Below are positions 47,001 to 54,306 of a stretch of 64,000 nt of DNA, piece after piece. The position numbers were made by a program, and so were the translations under genes. Each line of letters begins with the position of its first letter. Positions within the stretch are counted from its first letter, which is position 1. This DNA is from Solimonas sp. K1W22B-7 (GTDB lineage Bacteria; Pseudomonadota; Gammaproteobacteria; Nevskiales; Nevskiaceae): contig NZ_CP031704.1 of NCBI RefSeq assembly GCF_003428335.1, forward strand, positions 4,972,071-5,036,070, written 5' to 3'. The notes below the pieces were generated by a model. That model was not told the DNA's origin. It searched no databases and worked only from the letters and a program-made list of their open reading frames with translations.

Positions 47001-47144
47001 GTTGCCGCGAAGACCCCGCAGCGCACCTGAGTCGATCTTGACGACATCCGCGTCCGCTGCGTGCGCAATTCCTCCGGCGAACGCAAGGCCGACAAACAGG
47101 GAAACACTCGACATCCACCGACTGGCCCACCGACTGCTACGCAT
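44004..47144 (-). CDS. Two-domain esterase: type-B carboxylesterase fused to tannase/feruloyl esterase
   Basis: 1046 aa with a signal peptide (cut near AHA). Residues about 33-520 are a type-B carboxylesterase: YAAPPVGDLRWRAP, SEDCLYLNVWTP, IHGGGF oxyanion hole and nucleophile S221 in FGESAGG. Residues about 540-1046 are a tannase/feruloyl-esterase domain with the CS-D-HC set: C711-S712 in GCSNGG, D924 in HGWGDAAL, and H962-C963 in GMAHCLGG. Both triads look intact, so the protein should hydrolyse two ester types. First gene of the six-gene operon, 23 bases ahead of the receptor, and divergent from tetR. Confidence 0.9.
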   Translation of the reverse strand: MRSSRWASRWMSSVSLFVGLAFAGGIAHAADADVVKIDSGALRGLRGNDVVAFKNIPYAAPPVGDLRWRAPAAVQHWTDVRDATAFGNDCLQNRQSWDKAMSSRPTSEDCLYLNVWTPNAKAGAKLPVMFWIHGGGFTSGSGSSPLTIGDKLAAKGVVVVTINYRLGRFGFFAHPALSAESPDAALGNYAFMDQIAALRWAQRNIAAFGGDPAKVTIFGESAGGNSVNNLLLSEAAKGLFAQAISQSGGGRDQWPDLRRDQPEKPSAEAIGVAFAKDVKLKDATTAQLRTLPANKVLGDISLLNPEKKTWSGPMIDGRIVKQPVVTGFAAGKQNKVPLLIGSNGDELGAVPSFFMGSIVKELLPRLGGSKDAVIAAYGSRDAFNASFASDLNFVEPARTIATAAVKSGQATYLYRFNYVIEDKRDDLKGAPHASDVPFIFDQLDASGEKISGADRAAAAKLGALWASFAKTGVPNSEGVGNWKTFNPADDQLYEIGTSAVSIAKAGTPGIDALRKHFDGGAPAAVASETKSVASAAAATTISSPCDALIDTKLAAGKVVATHSVAPPDTIDIGLKGVPPLPVQAAYCRIEATLTPNPGSSIRVEVWLPPKDLWNGKFVGAGNAGYGGDFTSPYLFMGGAVARGYASAGTDTGHVGSAMGENSDSGASWALNAPDKLLDYGHRSNHYTAIAAKALINAYYGAAPKRSYFQGCSNGGREALQAANRYPDDFDGIISGAPANPWTKALAGMAWNARAVAATPEGMPDAKLALITNAVLESCDLIDGVKDGVLEDPRQCKFDPKVLQCKGADAADCLTAGQVDLTRKIYQGPPDAKKQSLYPGFPPGVESIQWGEWITAPASKHAFFSTEFFRYIVFGDPGWDLSKMNFDKDVVLGGEKARNILDASPDMTAFEQSGGKLILWHGWGDAALTPLGSIQYYEKIREKVGPKKTDEFMRFYLAPGMAHCLGGPGPNDFDMLGKLEDWVENGKAPKEVIASKYAVDYARLLGFPPGEPLRTRPLCPYPQIARYKGSGSTDDASNFSCAAPKKK

Positions 47145-47200
47145 TTGTACTCTCCTACCAGAACCGCAACCTGCATCGAGTGATGACCGTGCAATTGCTT

Positions 47201-47225
47201 ATTAGCCAACTGTATAATGAAATCA
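47201..47225. promoter_or_regulatory. Candidate TetR operator, site 1
   Basis: Core ATTAGCCAACTGTATAAT (47201-47218) is an imperfect dyad of the form ATTA-N2-CA-N2-TG-N2-TAAT. It lies in the esterase/tetR intergenic gap, 57 bases upstream of the esterase start. A 25-base stretch here matches the site upstream of the GH5 gene at 22 positions. Confidence 0.65.
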
Positions 47226-47374
47226 TCATAGCGCATGCCGCGGCGGTGTGGAAGATGCTTTTGTTGTCAACCACGCCTTAGCGGTCGCGCCGCGAATTGG
47301 TGCGATGCAACACTAATGCGATCGCGCCGAACCGGCCTTGCCCGTTTGCGGCGACTCTTTGAGACTAGACACAC

Positions 47375-48076
47375 ATGAAGACCAAAACGACCAGCAAGAC
47401 CGTCAAGAAAGCCGCCGCGCGCACGTCCGTCAAGGCGGTGGCGCCGGAGCGCGCCAGTACGCGCACCCGGCAAAAGGAGGCCACTCGCGCAGCGATCCTG
47501 CAGGCCGCACTGCAGGTGTTCGCCGAGCACGGCTACGCCGGCAGCTCGACGCGTGACATCGCCGCGCTCGCCGGTGCCCACCACGCGTTGATCAAGTACT
47601 ACTTCCAGAACAAGGAAGCCCTGTGGCGCGAGGCGGTGACCTACCTGTTCCAGCGCCAGGCTGAGGAACTGAGCTTCGTGCCTGAACCCGGCGCGTTGAG
47701 CACCGCGAAAGGCCGCCGCCAGCATGCGCGCGAATTGCTGCGCCGCTATGTCGTCTACTGCGCGCGCCATCCCGAGCACGCGCGCCTGATGGTGCAGGAA
47801 AGCGTCCGCGACAACGATCGCCTGCGCTGGGTCGTAGACACCTTCATCCGATACACCGCACAGGGCGCAGCGTCGCTGGTCGAGCTGCTGCAGAAGGAGA
47901 AAATGCTGCCGGCGGGGGTATCCCCGGTCGCGATGATCTACATCATCGTCGGCGCGTCTCAGCAGTTTTACACGCTGGCACCCGAAGTCCGCCGCGTCTG
48001 GAAGATCGACCCGACTTCCGACGCGGCGATCGAGGCGCATGTCGACGCGCTGCTGGCCGTCCTCATCCGCGACTAG
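47375..48076 (+). CDS. TetR-family transcriptional regulator
   Basis: 233 aa. A Lys/Ala-rich N-terminal tail (about 1-30) precedes the TetR helix-turn-helix (AAILQAALQVFAEHGYAGSSTRDIAALAGAHHALIKYYFQNKEALW). The ligand domain (about 90-230) is not close to a named subgroup but resembles the TetR_C families found beside TonB-receptor sugar loci. It is divergent from the esterase operon across 230 bases, which contain candidate operator site 1. Its stop TAG lies inside the CTAG flank of the MITE-like element. Confidence 0.85.
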   Translation: MKTKTTSKTVKKAAARTSVKAVAPERASTRTRQKEATRAAILQAALQVFAEHGYAGSSTRDIAALAGAHHALIKYYFQNKEALWREAVTYLFQRQAEELSFVPEPGALSTAKGRRQHARELLRRYVVYCARHPEHARLMVQESVRDNDRLRWVVDTFIRYTAQGAASLVELLQKEKMLPAGVSPVAMIYIIVGASQQFYTLAPEVRRVWKIDPTSDAAIEAHVDALLAVLIRD

Positions 48077-48391
48077 GGCCTGTTAACCCTACGGCAGTCG
48101 CTGCGATGCCCCCGTATTTGCCGCCAGGCAAGGCGCGAGGAGGTCGCTTATCGGGAATAAGAGACTGACGAGGCCATTGGCCCTGCTGAGGAGCGACTCA
48201 ATGTCGCTCCGAAGTAAGCCAATGGCCAGCATGGCGGCAAAGACGGGGGCCCCCGGAGGGCGGGACCGTTTTGGCGCAGGGCGTCGTCCCGACCCGCTTA
48301 TGTACGTCTAGTACACCGCGCGCGCCGGGACATAGCCCTGCACCAAAACGGTCTCCGTCGCAGCGACTGCCGTAGGGTTAACAGGCCCTAG
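48073..48391. mobile_element. MITE-like element with 30-bp perfect terminal inverted repeats
   Basis: The body 48077-48387 begins GGCCTGTTAACCC and ends with its exact inverse; the 30-base arms are identical (48077-48106 and 48358-48387) and CTAG flanks both ends (48073-48076, 48388-48391). Inside, further inverted pairs (48108-48125 with 48233-48250; 48172-48181 with 48218-48227; 48265-48290 with 48328-48352) predict a cruciform of nested hairpins. No open frame for a transposase. The CTAG copies may be a four-base target duplication, as known for some IS5-group elements; family assignment is inference. Confidence 0.75.
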
Positions 48392-49749
48392 CCACCCTTC
48401 TTTTCGCGGCGCGCCGCGAGCTCGTCAACGATTTGGGCATGCAGCGCCAGGCTGATCGGATAGCGACAGATCAGCGCCAGCGAACAGAGACCGCCGATCA
48501 GCGGAATCCAGAACATCATCTGCTTGATGCCATTGATCGTTTCCGGCGACTGCTCGACGTTGGCGACATAGCCGACATGGTTCAATGCGACGCCGAGCAG
48601 GCCGGCGCCGAGTCCGAGCGAAACCTTCTGCCCCAGCACGCCGAGTCCGAACACCAGCGATTCTGTGCGCACGCCGCTGCGCCACTCGCCGTACTCGACG
48701 GTATCCGGCAGCATCGCCCAGAAGCAGACCGCGTAGGCCGCCGAACCGATGCCGATCAGGAACAGCGCGAGGAAGTGCAGCTCCAGCGACGCGCCGTCGA
48801 CGAGGTGCCACATCACCAGGCCGATCAGGCTCGGCACCGCACCGATGATCCAGGCATTGCGCTTGCCCCAGCGCCGCGCGATCCAGGCGAACAGCGGCAC
48901 GAAGAACACCATCGTCAGCGCGGTCAGCGCGAGTGCCGTGCCGCCGAGATCTTCGCGGCCGAAGGCATACTTGAAGTAGTACAGCAGATTCTTGCCGAAC
49001 AGCGTGCTGCAGAACTGGCCGATCATCACCGCGCCGAGCACGACGAGCAGCGCCTTGTTTGAGAGCAGCGCCGCAACCAGCGTGCGCGCACCGACCGGCG
49101 CTTCCTTCGCCGGCTCATCGACGTCGAGCCCGCGTGCCGCCCAGGCAACGAGCAGCATCAGCACGACGGCGACCAGACCGAATGCGATTGCGATCAGCAG
49201 CCAGCCGCGGTTCGGCTCCTCCGTTGTCGCCAATCCGCGCACCAGAGGCAGGGTCAGCGCGGCGACGACCACCGCCGCCAGCGTCGCGAAGATCATCCTG
49301 AAGCCGGCAAGGTCGGCACGCACGCGCGCATCGTTGGTCACGCGTGCGAACAGCGCGGCGTAGGGGATCGCGACGATCGCGTAGACCGTGCGGAACAGGA
49401 AGTGCACGACAGTCGCGAACAGTGCTGCGCCGGCTTCTCCTGCAGTCGGGCCGACGAACATGGCGATGAACGACAGCGCCAGCGGAATGCCGCCGAACAT
49501 GAAGTACGGCCGGTAGCGTCCATAGCGCGTGCGCGTACGGTCGACGACTGCGCCGATCAGCGGATCGAGCGCCGCGTCCCAGATCAGCGCCGCCATGTAG
49601 ATCGCACCAGCGATTTCCGGCCGCAGGCCGACGACGTCCGTATAGAAGAACAGCAGATACAGCGACGCAAACTGCCAGTAGAGATTGAAGCCGAAGTCGC
49701 CCGCGCCGAGCGCGAGCTTGAGGCCGAAGCCCAGTCTGTTGCCGCTCAT
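48388..49749 (-). CDS. GPH-family (MelB-like) sugar:cation symporter
   Basis: 453 aa, twelve predicted helices. Glycoside-pentoside-hexuronide family landmarks: the aspartates of LGAGDFGFNLYW and IWDAALDPLIGAVVDRTRTRYGRYRPYFMFG, plus the second-half repeat GKRNAWIIGAVPSLIG. It probably imports a sugar or small glycoside released in the periplasm. Divergent from the GH5 gene and convergent with tetR, its stop lying in the right CTAG flank of the MITE-like element. Confidence 0.88.
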   Translation of the reverse strand: MSGNRLGFGLKLALGAGDFGFNLYWQFASLYLLFFYTDVVGLRPEIAGAIYMAALIWDAALDPLIGAVVDRTRTRYGRYRPYFMFGGIPLALSFIAMFVGPTAGEAGAALFATVVHFLFRTVYAIVAIPYAALFARVTNDARVRADLAGFRMIFATLAAVVVAALTLPLVRGLATTEEPNRGWLLIAIAFGLVAVVLMLLVAWAARGLDVDEPAKEAPVGARTLVAALLSNKALLVVLGAVMIGQFCSTLFGKNLLYYFKYAFGREDLGGTALALTALTMVFFVPLFAWIARRWGKRNAWIIGAVPSLIGLVMWHLVDGASLELHFLALFLIGIGSAAYAVCFWAMLPDTVEYGEWRSGVRTESLVFGLGVLGQKVSLGLGAGLLGVALNHVGYVANVEQSPETINGIKQMMFWIPLIGGLCSLALICRYPISLALHAQIVDELAARREKKGG

Positions 49750-49851
49750 CTATAGCTCTCCTCGGTCGGCCCGCACGGCCGACACTGTATCCGTGCGCAA
49801 GGCGCCGGTTTCAACCTTTCGCAGTCCGCAAATCGATGGGCTGGCAAATTG

Positions 49852-49876
49852 ATTAACCGACTGTATAATGAAAGCA
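49852..49876. promoter_or_regulatory. Candidate TetR operator, site 2, overlapping a -10 box
   Basis: Core ATTAACCGACTGTATAAT (49852-49869), nearly the same as site 1. The TATAAT at its right end is a consensus -10 sequence, 28 bases ahead of the GH5 start, so a bound repressor would cover the promoter. It also lies about 100 bases upstream of the divergent symporter. Confidence 0.65.
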
Positions 49877-49897
49877 GAATGCAGCAGGGGGAGAAGA

Positions 49898-51877
49898 ATG
49901 TCAAAACAATGGATCGCCGCTCACGGCGCGAGCTTCGTCGACACCGAGGGTCGCCAGGTCATCCTGCGCGGCGTCAACCTCGGCGGCGATTGCAAGCTGC
50001 CGTTTCCGGACGGCGGCACCGACAAACCGTCGGACTTTTCGAATCACCGTGAAGTCAGCTTCATCGGCCGGCCCCTTCCGCTCGAAGAAGCGGACGAGCA
50101 CCTCGGTCGCATCGCCGGCTGGGGCTTCAACGTGCTGCGCCTGCTGGTGACATGGGAGGCGGTCGAGCACGCCGGCCCGCGCCAGTACGACTGCGCCTAT
50201 CTTGATTACATCCGCGCGATCTGCGTCAAGGCAGCGGAGCACCGCCTGGCGGTGTTCCTCGACTTTCATCAGGACGTCTGGAGCCGCATGAGCGGCGGCA
50301 GCGGCGCGCCGTGCTGGACCTTCGACGCGCTCGGCCTCGACTACCGCCGCTTCGACACCGCGAATGCTGCGCATGTCATGCAGTACCGTTACGACTACGC
50401 CAGCCCGGTGAAGCGTCAGGAAGACCGCTATCCGTCGATGAGCTGGCCGCTGAACTACCGCCAGCCGGCGAACTGCATCATGTGGACCGCCTTCTTCGCC
50501 GGAAAGACCTTCACGCCGGACTGGAAGATTGACGGCATCAACGTCCAGGACTATCTGCAGGATCACTATTGCGGTTCGATGCGTGCGCTCGCCGAACGTG
50601 TCGTTGATCTGCCAAACGTCATTGGCTTCGATACGCTCAACGAACCGGGCCTCGGCTGGATCGGCAAGAAGATGACTGAGCGGCCCTCGGGCAAGGTCGC
50701 CGGCGACTTCGCGGTCGGTCTCGTCGGCCCGGCCTGGACGCCGTTCGATGGACTGCGCGTCGCGCGCGGCCTGCGCACCAGCGTGCCGCAGCTCGCGATC
50801 GTCAACGACTATCTCGTCGCAACCAGCGAGATCGACGCCAATCCGCAAGGAATTTCACTGTGGAAGGACGGCGTTGCGGACCCGTTCGAGCAGGCCGGCG
50901 TCTGGAAAATCGACCATGGCGTCGCAAGCTTTCCGGACGAGCATTTCTTCGCGCGGCGCAACGACAAGGCGATCGACGCCGAGCGCGAGTTCATGCAGCC
51001 GTTCTTCCAGAAGGTCGCCGCGACCATCCGTCCGTTGCGTGCCGAATGGCTGCTGTTCGCGGAAATCAATCCTCACGTGATCGTCCAGGGCCGCAGCTTC
51101 CCGCCGGAGATGCCGGCAGCCTCGGTCAACGCGAGCCACTGGTACGACATAGTGCTGCTGGTCAGCAAGCATTTTGGCACGGCACTGACCGCCACCGAGC
51201 AGAAGGCGACCTTCGAGCGCTATCGCTTCCAGCTGATGTTCCTGAAGATGTTCGGCGACCGCATCAACGGCGGCGCGCCGACGCTGATCGGCGAATGCGG
51301 TATTCCCTACGACATCAACGACGGCGAGTCCTACGCCCGCTGGGCCGCTGGAGAACGCGGCGCGGACATCTGGAGCGCGCAGACGATGGCGCTGTCTCTG
51401 ATGTACGACGCGCTCGATTCGCTACTGCTGTCATCGACGCAGTGGAACTACACAGCGAGCAACCGCAACGACCTGCGCGTCGGCGACGGCTGGAACCAGG
51501 AGGACCTGTCGATCTACTCGCGCGATCAGCATACCGATGCCGACGATCCGGATTCCGGTGGCCGCGCGGTCGAGGGCTTCTGCCGTCCGTATGTGCAGCG
51601 CGCGCAGGGCCGCGTGAAGCAATGCAGCTACAACGCGGCTGCCGGCACGCTCAACGCCACGATCGACGTCGATCCGGGCATCAAGGCGGCTACCGAGATC
51701 TACGTTCCGAAGCGGTTCAGTGGTGCGCCCGAGGTCAGCGTCGGCGGCGATGCGCAATGGAGCTTCGATGCGAAGCGGCGCCTGCTGCGGATCATGGCGG
51801 CGAGCTCCGCGGCCCTGAGCATCGAGGTTCGTGGCTTGCGCAGCGCGCCAGCCGCGCCGCTTGCCGTTCCCACCTGA
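49898..51877 (+). CDS. GH5 glycosidase resembling glucosylceramidase/steryl-glucosidase
   Basis: 659 aa from ATG 49898 with GGGGGAGAAG upstream. TIM-barrel cellulase superfamily member. The FHQDVWSRMSGGSGAPCWTF and MWTAFFAGKTFTPD blocks resemble fungal EGCrP-type enzymes that cut glucosylceramide or steryl glucosides. The acid/base is E249 in TLNEPGLGW and the nucleophile E466 in IGECGIPYD; the C-terminal 100 residues form a beta-sandwich. No signal peptide is evident, so it may act in the cytoplasm on an imported glycoside, together with the neighbouring symporter. The GH5 subfamily is not certain. Confidence 0.8.
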   Translation: MSKQWIAAHGASFVDTEGRQVILRGVNLGGDCKLPFPDGGTDKPSDFSNHREVSFIGRPLPLEEADEHLGRIAGWGFNVLRLLVTWEAVEHAGPRQYDCAYLDYIRAICVKAAEHRLAVFLDFHQDVWSRMSGGSGAPCWTFDALGLDYRRFDTANAAHVMQYRYDYASPVKRQEDRYPSMSWPLNYRQPANCIMWTAFFAGKTFTPDWKIDGINVQDYLQDHYCGSMRALAERVVDLPNVIGFDTLNEPGLGWIGKKMTERPSGKVAGDFAVGLVGPAWTPFDGLRVARGLRTSVPQLAIVNDYLVATSEIDANPQGISLWKDGVADPFEQAGVWKIDHGVASFPDEHFFARRNDKAIDAEREFMQPFFQKVAATIRPLRAEWLLFAEINPHVIVQGRSFPPEMPAASVNASHWYDIVLLVSKHFGTALTATEQKATFERYRFQLMFLKMFGDRINGGAPTLIGECGIPYDINDGESYARWAAGERGADIWSAQTMALSLMYDALDSLLLSSTQWNYTASNRNDLRVGDGWNQEDLSIYSRDQHTDADDPDSGGRAVEGFCRPYVQRAQGRVKQCSYNAAAGTLNATIDVDPGIKAATEIYVPKRFSGAPEVSVGGDAQWSFDAKRRLLRIMAASSAALSIEVRGLRSAPAAPLAVPT

Positions 51878-51974
51878 AACTCAGCCGAGCGCGAACGCGG
51901 CGGCCCCACGGAGAATCGAAAGTAATTGATTGTTTTTTATCAATTAATACACATCAAAGGCACTTATGACAACG

Positions 51975-52715
51975 CTAAGTAGCCCTACCCGCTGAACGTG
52001 AGGGCCTGCTTTGAGCCGGCTGAATATCATTGAGTCGCGTGCGCACGAATTCCATGTGCGAGCTGGCGGCAAGCCCTGCCTGGGCTGAATCACCTGCCAG
52101 GATCGCATCCAGAACCGCACGATGCTGGCTGCGCAATTGCCGCGCTGTAGCCGAATCCGGAGCGAGGCCAGCGATCGAAACCTTCACATGCTCAGCCAGC
52201 AGCTTGATAAGGGATACCAACAGATAACTGAAGACTGGATTATGGGCGGCATCAGCGATCGCCCGATGAAAGGCGAGGTCGGCCCGGATTTGTCGAGTCC
52301 GCTCGCTCCCCTCGTAGGCCGCATCGACTTCCGCCCAGGCGCTCAACAGAAGTTCACGATCCTCTTCATTGAAGCGCTCAGCTGCCAGTTCCGCCGTTTT
52401 GCATTCAAGCATATGCCGGAACTCGATGAGATCCCCCTGGATATCGGGGTGACGACGTGCCATGTCCTCCCAGATCTCGGCCATCTTCTGGTCGGTCTGG
52501 CTATTGATGTACGTCCCGTCACCCTGACGTCGAATCAGCAGACCCTTGGCAACCAACAGGCCGATTCCTTCGCGAACTGTTGGCCTCGAAATACCCCAGC
52601 GCGCTGCCAGGTCGCGCTCAGCAGGCAGCCGTTCACCTCGCTTGAACTGACCCTCAAGAATGGCGCGTTCCAGGTATTGAGCGACACCATCAGCGCGTCT
52701 ATTCGGCTGGTCCAC
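51975..52715 (-). CDS. lutR: GntR/FadR-type regulator of the lut operon
   Basis: 246 aa from GTG 52715, which follows GGAGGT at good distance. An in-frame GTG at 52757 exists, but using it would place the palindromic operator inside the gene. Winged helix LPAERDLAARWGISRPTVREGIGLLVAKG (about 35-70), then an FCD effector domain (FRHMLECKTAELAAERF, DLAFHRAIADAAHN, SQHRAVLDAI) whose Asp/His residues bind metal and carboxylates. FCD regulators such as LldR/LutR sense L-lactate. Divergent from lutACB. Confidence 0.8.
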   Translation of the reverse strand: MDQPNRRADGVAQYLERAILEGQFKRGERLPAERDLAARWGISRPTVREGIGLLVAKGLLIRRQGDGTYINSQTDQKMAEIWEDMARRHPDIQGDLIEFRHMLECKTAELAAERFNEEDRELLLSAWAEVDAAYEGSERTRQIRADLAFHRAIADAAHNPVFSYLLVSLIKLLAEHVKVSIAGLAPDSATARQLRSQHRAVLDAILAGDSAQAGLAASSHMEFVRTRLNDIQPAQSRPSRSAGRAT

Positions 52716-52737
52716 GTCCTTCAAACCTCCGCAGCTA

Positions 52738-52748
52738 TGGTCTGACCA
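52738..52748. promoter_or_regulatory. FCD/GntR operator in lutR-lutA intergenic region
   Basis: TGGTCTGACCA is a perfect 11-base palindrome matching the FadR-subfamily consensus T-N-G-T-N3-A-C-N-A. It lies 65 bases upstream of lutA and 22 upstream of the chosen lutR start. Confidence 0.75.
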
Positions 52749-52812
52749 ATGTATCACGGCGTGCTTTCCGGGCCAGACTTGCGCTGCCGGCAGATCGGAG
52801 AGGGGAAGGCGT

Positions 52813-53622
52813 TTGAAAAGCGGGGCAGCAGCGCATGGTGACCGGACGACAGCCGTCGCGGAAACCGTCTATTTCTTCGGCACTTGCGTGATCGATCTTT
52901 TCAGCCCGGAATCAGGCCTGGACGCAATCGATGTTCTGCAGAACATCGGAGTACGTGTCGAGTATCCAGTCCGGCAGACGTGCTGTGGCCAACCGGCATA
53001 CACGACCGGTTTTCCGAAGGAGGCGGCCTCGGTCGCTGCCGCTCAGCTCGACTTGTTCCCGCAGCCATGGCCCATCGTCGTGCCATCTGGATCCTGCGCC
53101 GGCATGCTGAAACAGCATTGGCCGCGCCTGTTCGAGGGAATGCCGAGCCTGGAAGCCAAGGCCAAGGATATTGCAGGTCGAACGGTAGAGCTGACGGAAT
53201 TCCTCGTCTCGCGCATGGGGAACGAACTCTTCCGTGAGAATGCTGCGCCGCCGATCAAGATCGCACTGCACACCTCGTGCTCAGCCCGGCGCGAAATGTC
53301 CACTCACATTCACGCTCGGCGACTGATCGCAAAACTCCCTGGGGTCGAACTCGTAGACCATGACCATGAGGCCGAGTGCTGCGGCTTCGGCGGCACGTTC
53401 TCGGTGAAGCACCCCGACATTTCCGTGAGCATGGCGGAGGATAAGGTGAAGGCTGTGCGGCTATCGGGTTGTCATCGCCTGGTAAGCGCCGACTGCGGCT
53501 GCCTGCTGAATCTGAATGGCGTTCTCGAGAAGCAAGGATCTCCACTGCGCGGCGAACACCTGGCTTCCTTCATTCGCAGCCGTCTCGGTCGCCATTCAGA
53601 AAACGGGATCAATGATTCATGA
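52813..53622 (+). CDS. lutA: L-lactate utilisation protein LutA (CCG-domain iron-sulfur subunit)
   Basis: 269 aa from TTG 52813 with GAGGGGAAGG upstream; the rare start codon is the main uncertainty. Two CCG cysteine motifs (RQTCCGQPAYTTG and AECCGFGGTFSVKHP) coordinate iron-sulfur or act in electron transfer, as in LutA/GlpC-like proteins. With LutB and LutC it oxidises L-lactate to pyruvate at the membrane. The stop overlaps the lutC start (ATGA). Confidence 0.9.
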   Translation: MKSGAAAHGDRTTAVAETVYFFGTCVIDLFSPESGLDAIDVLQNIGVRVEYPVRQTCCGQPAYTTGFPKEAASVAAAQLDLFPQPWPIVVPSGSCAGMLKQHWPRLFEGMPSLEAKAKDIAGRTVELTEFLVSRMGNELFRENAAPPIKIALHTSCSARREMSTHIHARRLIAKLPGVELVDHDHEAECCGFGGTFSVKHPDISVSMAEDKVKAVRLSGCHRLVSADCGCLLNLNGVLEKQGSPLRGEHLASFIRSRLGRHSENGINDS

Positions 53623-54305
53623 GCATCAACCCTAACGCCCGCAAGGCGATATTCGAGCGACTGCGCAGCGCCTCCTTTCCGGAGAAGGAGCCACCGTCCA
53701 TCGATCCACCCGACTTCACCACAGCCGCCAGCCCTCCAGTAGGTGTTTCGGAATTGGCTGACCTGTACGCCCGCCAAGCAACCCTGTCGCGCTCCGAGGT
53801 CATTTCGTGCTCCCTCTCCAACTGGGGGACAACGCTTGCCGACCTCGTGCAGAGAAAGCGATTCCGTAGCATTCTTGCAGGAAGAAACACCTGGATATCC
53901 GGTGAATTATCAAGGCAGATCCCCCATGATTCCCTGAGTTGGTTCGACGAAGACATGTTCAGCTTCAAGCTAAGACTGTTTTCCGAATTCGACACAGGCA
54001 TCACTACCGTCCGTAGTGCTGTCGCGGAGACGGGAAGCCTCGTGGTATGGCCTGACACTCAAGAGCCTCGCAGCCTGTCCCTCGTACCGCCAACGCATAT
54101 CGCGATCCTGCGCGCGAGCAGCATCCACTTCGATCTCGCAGGCCTGATGCAGGCTGAAGCCTGGAGCCGCGGGCTGCCGAGCAATGCCCTGCTGGTTAGC
54201 GGCCCATCCAAGACCGCAGACATCCAGAGGATTCTGGCCTTTGGCGCGCACGGGCCAAAAGAGCTCATCGTCTTGCTGATTCGCGATGATCTCCCAGGCA
54301 CATAG
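53619..54305 (+). CDS. lutC: L-lactate utilisation protein LutC (LUD domain)
   Basis: 228 aa. LUD domain (DUF162) with the characteristic ITTVRSAVAETGSLVVWPDTQEPR and LLVSGPSKTADIQRILAFGAHGPKELIVLLI near the C-terminus. The N-terminal half is more divergent than in Bacillus LutC. It overlaps lutA by four bases, and lutB starts right after it. The order lutA-lutC-lutB differs from the lutA-lutB-lutC order of Bacillus. Confidence 0.9.
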   Translation: MSINPNARKAIFERLRSASFPEKEPPSIDPPDFTTAASPPVGVSELADLYARQATLSRSEVISCSLSNWGTTLADLVQRKRFRSILAGRNTWISGELSRQIPHDSLSWFDEDMFSFKLRLFSEFDTGITTVRSAVAETGSLVVWPDTQEPRSLSLVPPTHIAILRASSIHFDLAGLMQAEAWSRGLPSNALLVSGPSKTADIQRILAFGAHGPKELIVLLIRDDLPGT

Positions 54306-54306
54306 C

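Noticed and set aside
48077-48387. Riboswitch or structured RNA explanation for the hairpin-rich gap
   Set aside because: It lies between convergent stop codons, not in a leader, and has perfect long terminal inverted repeats with matching four-base flanks, which fits a transposable element better.
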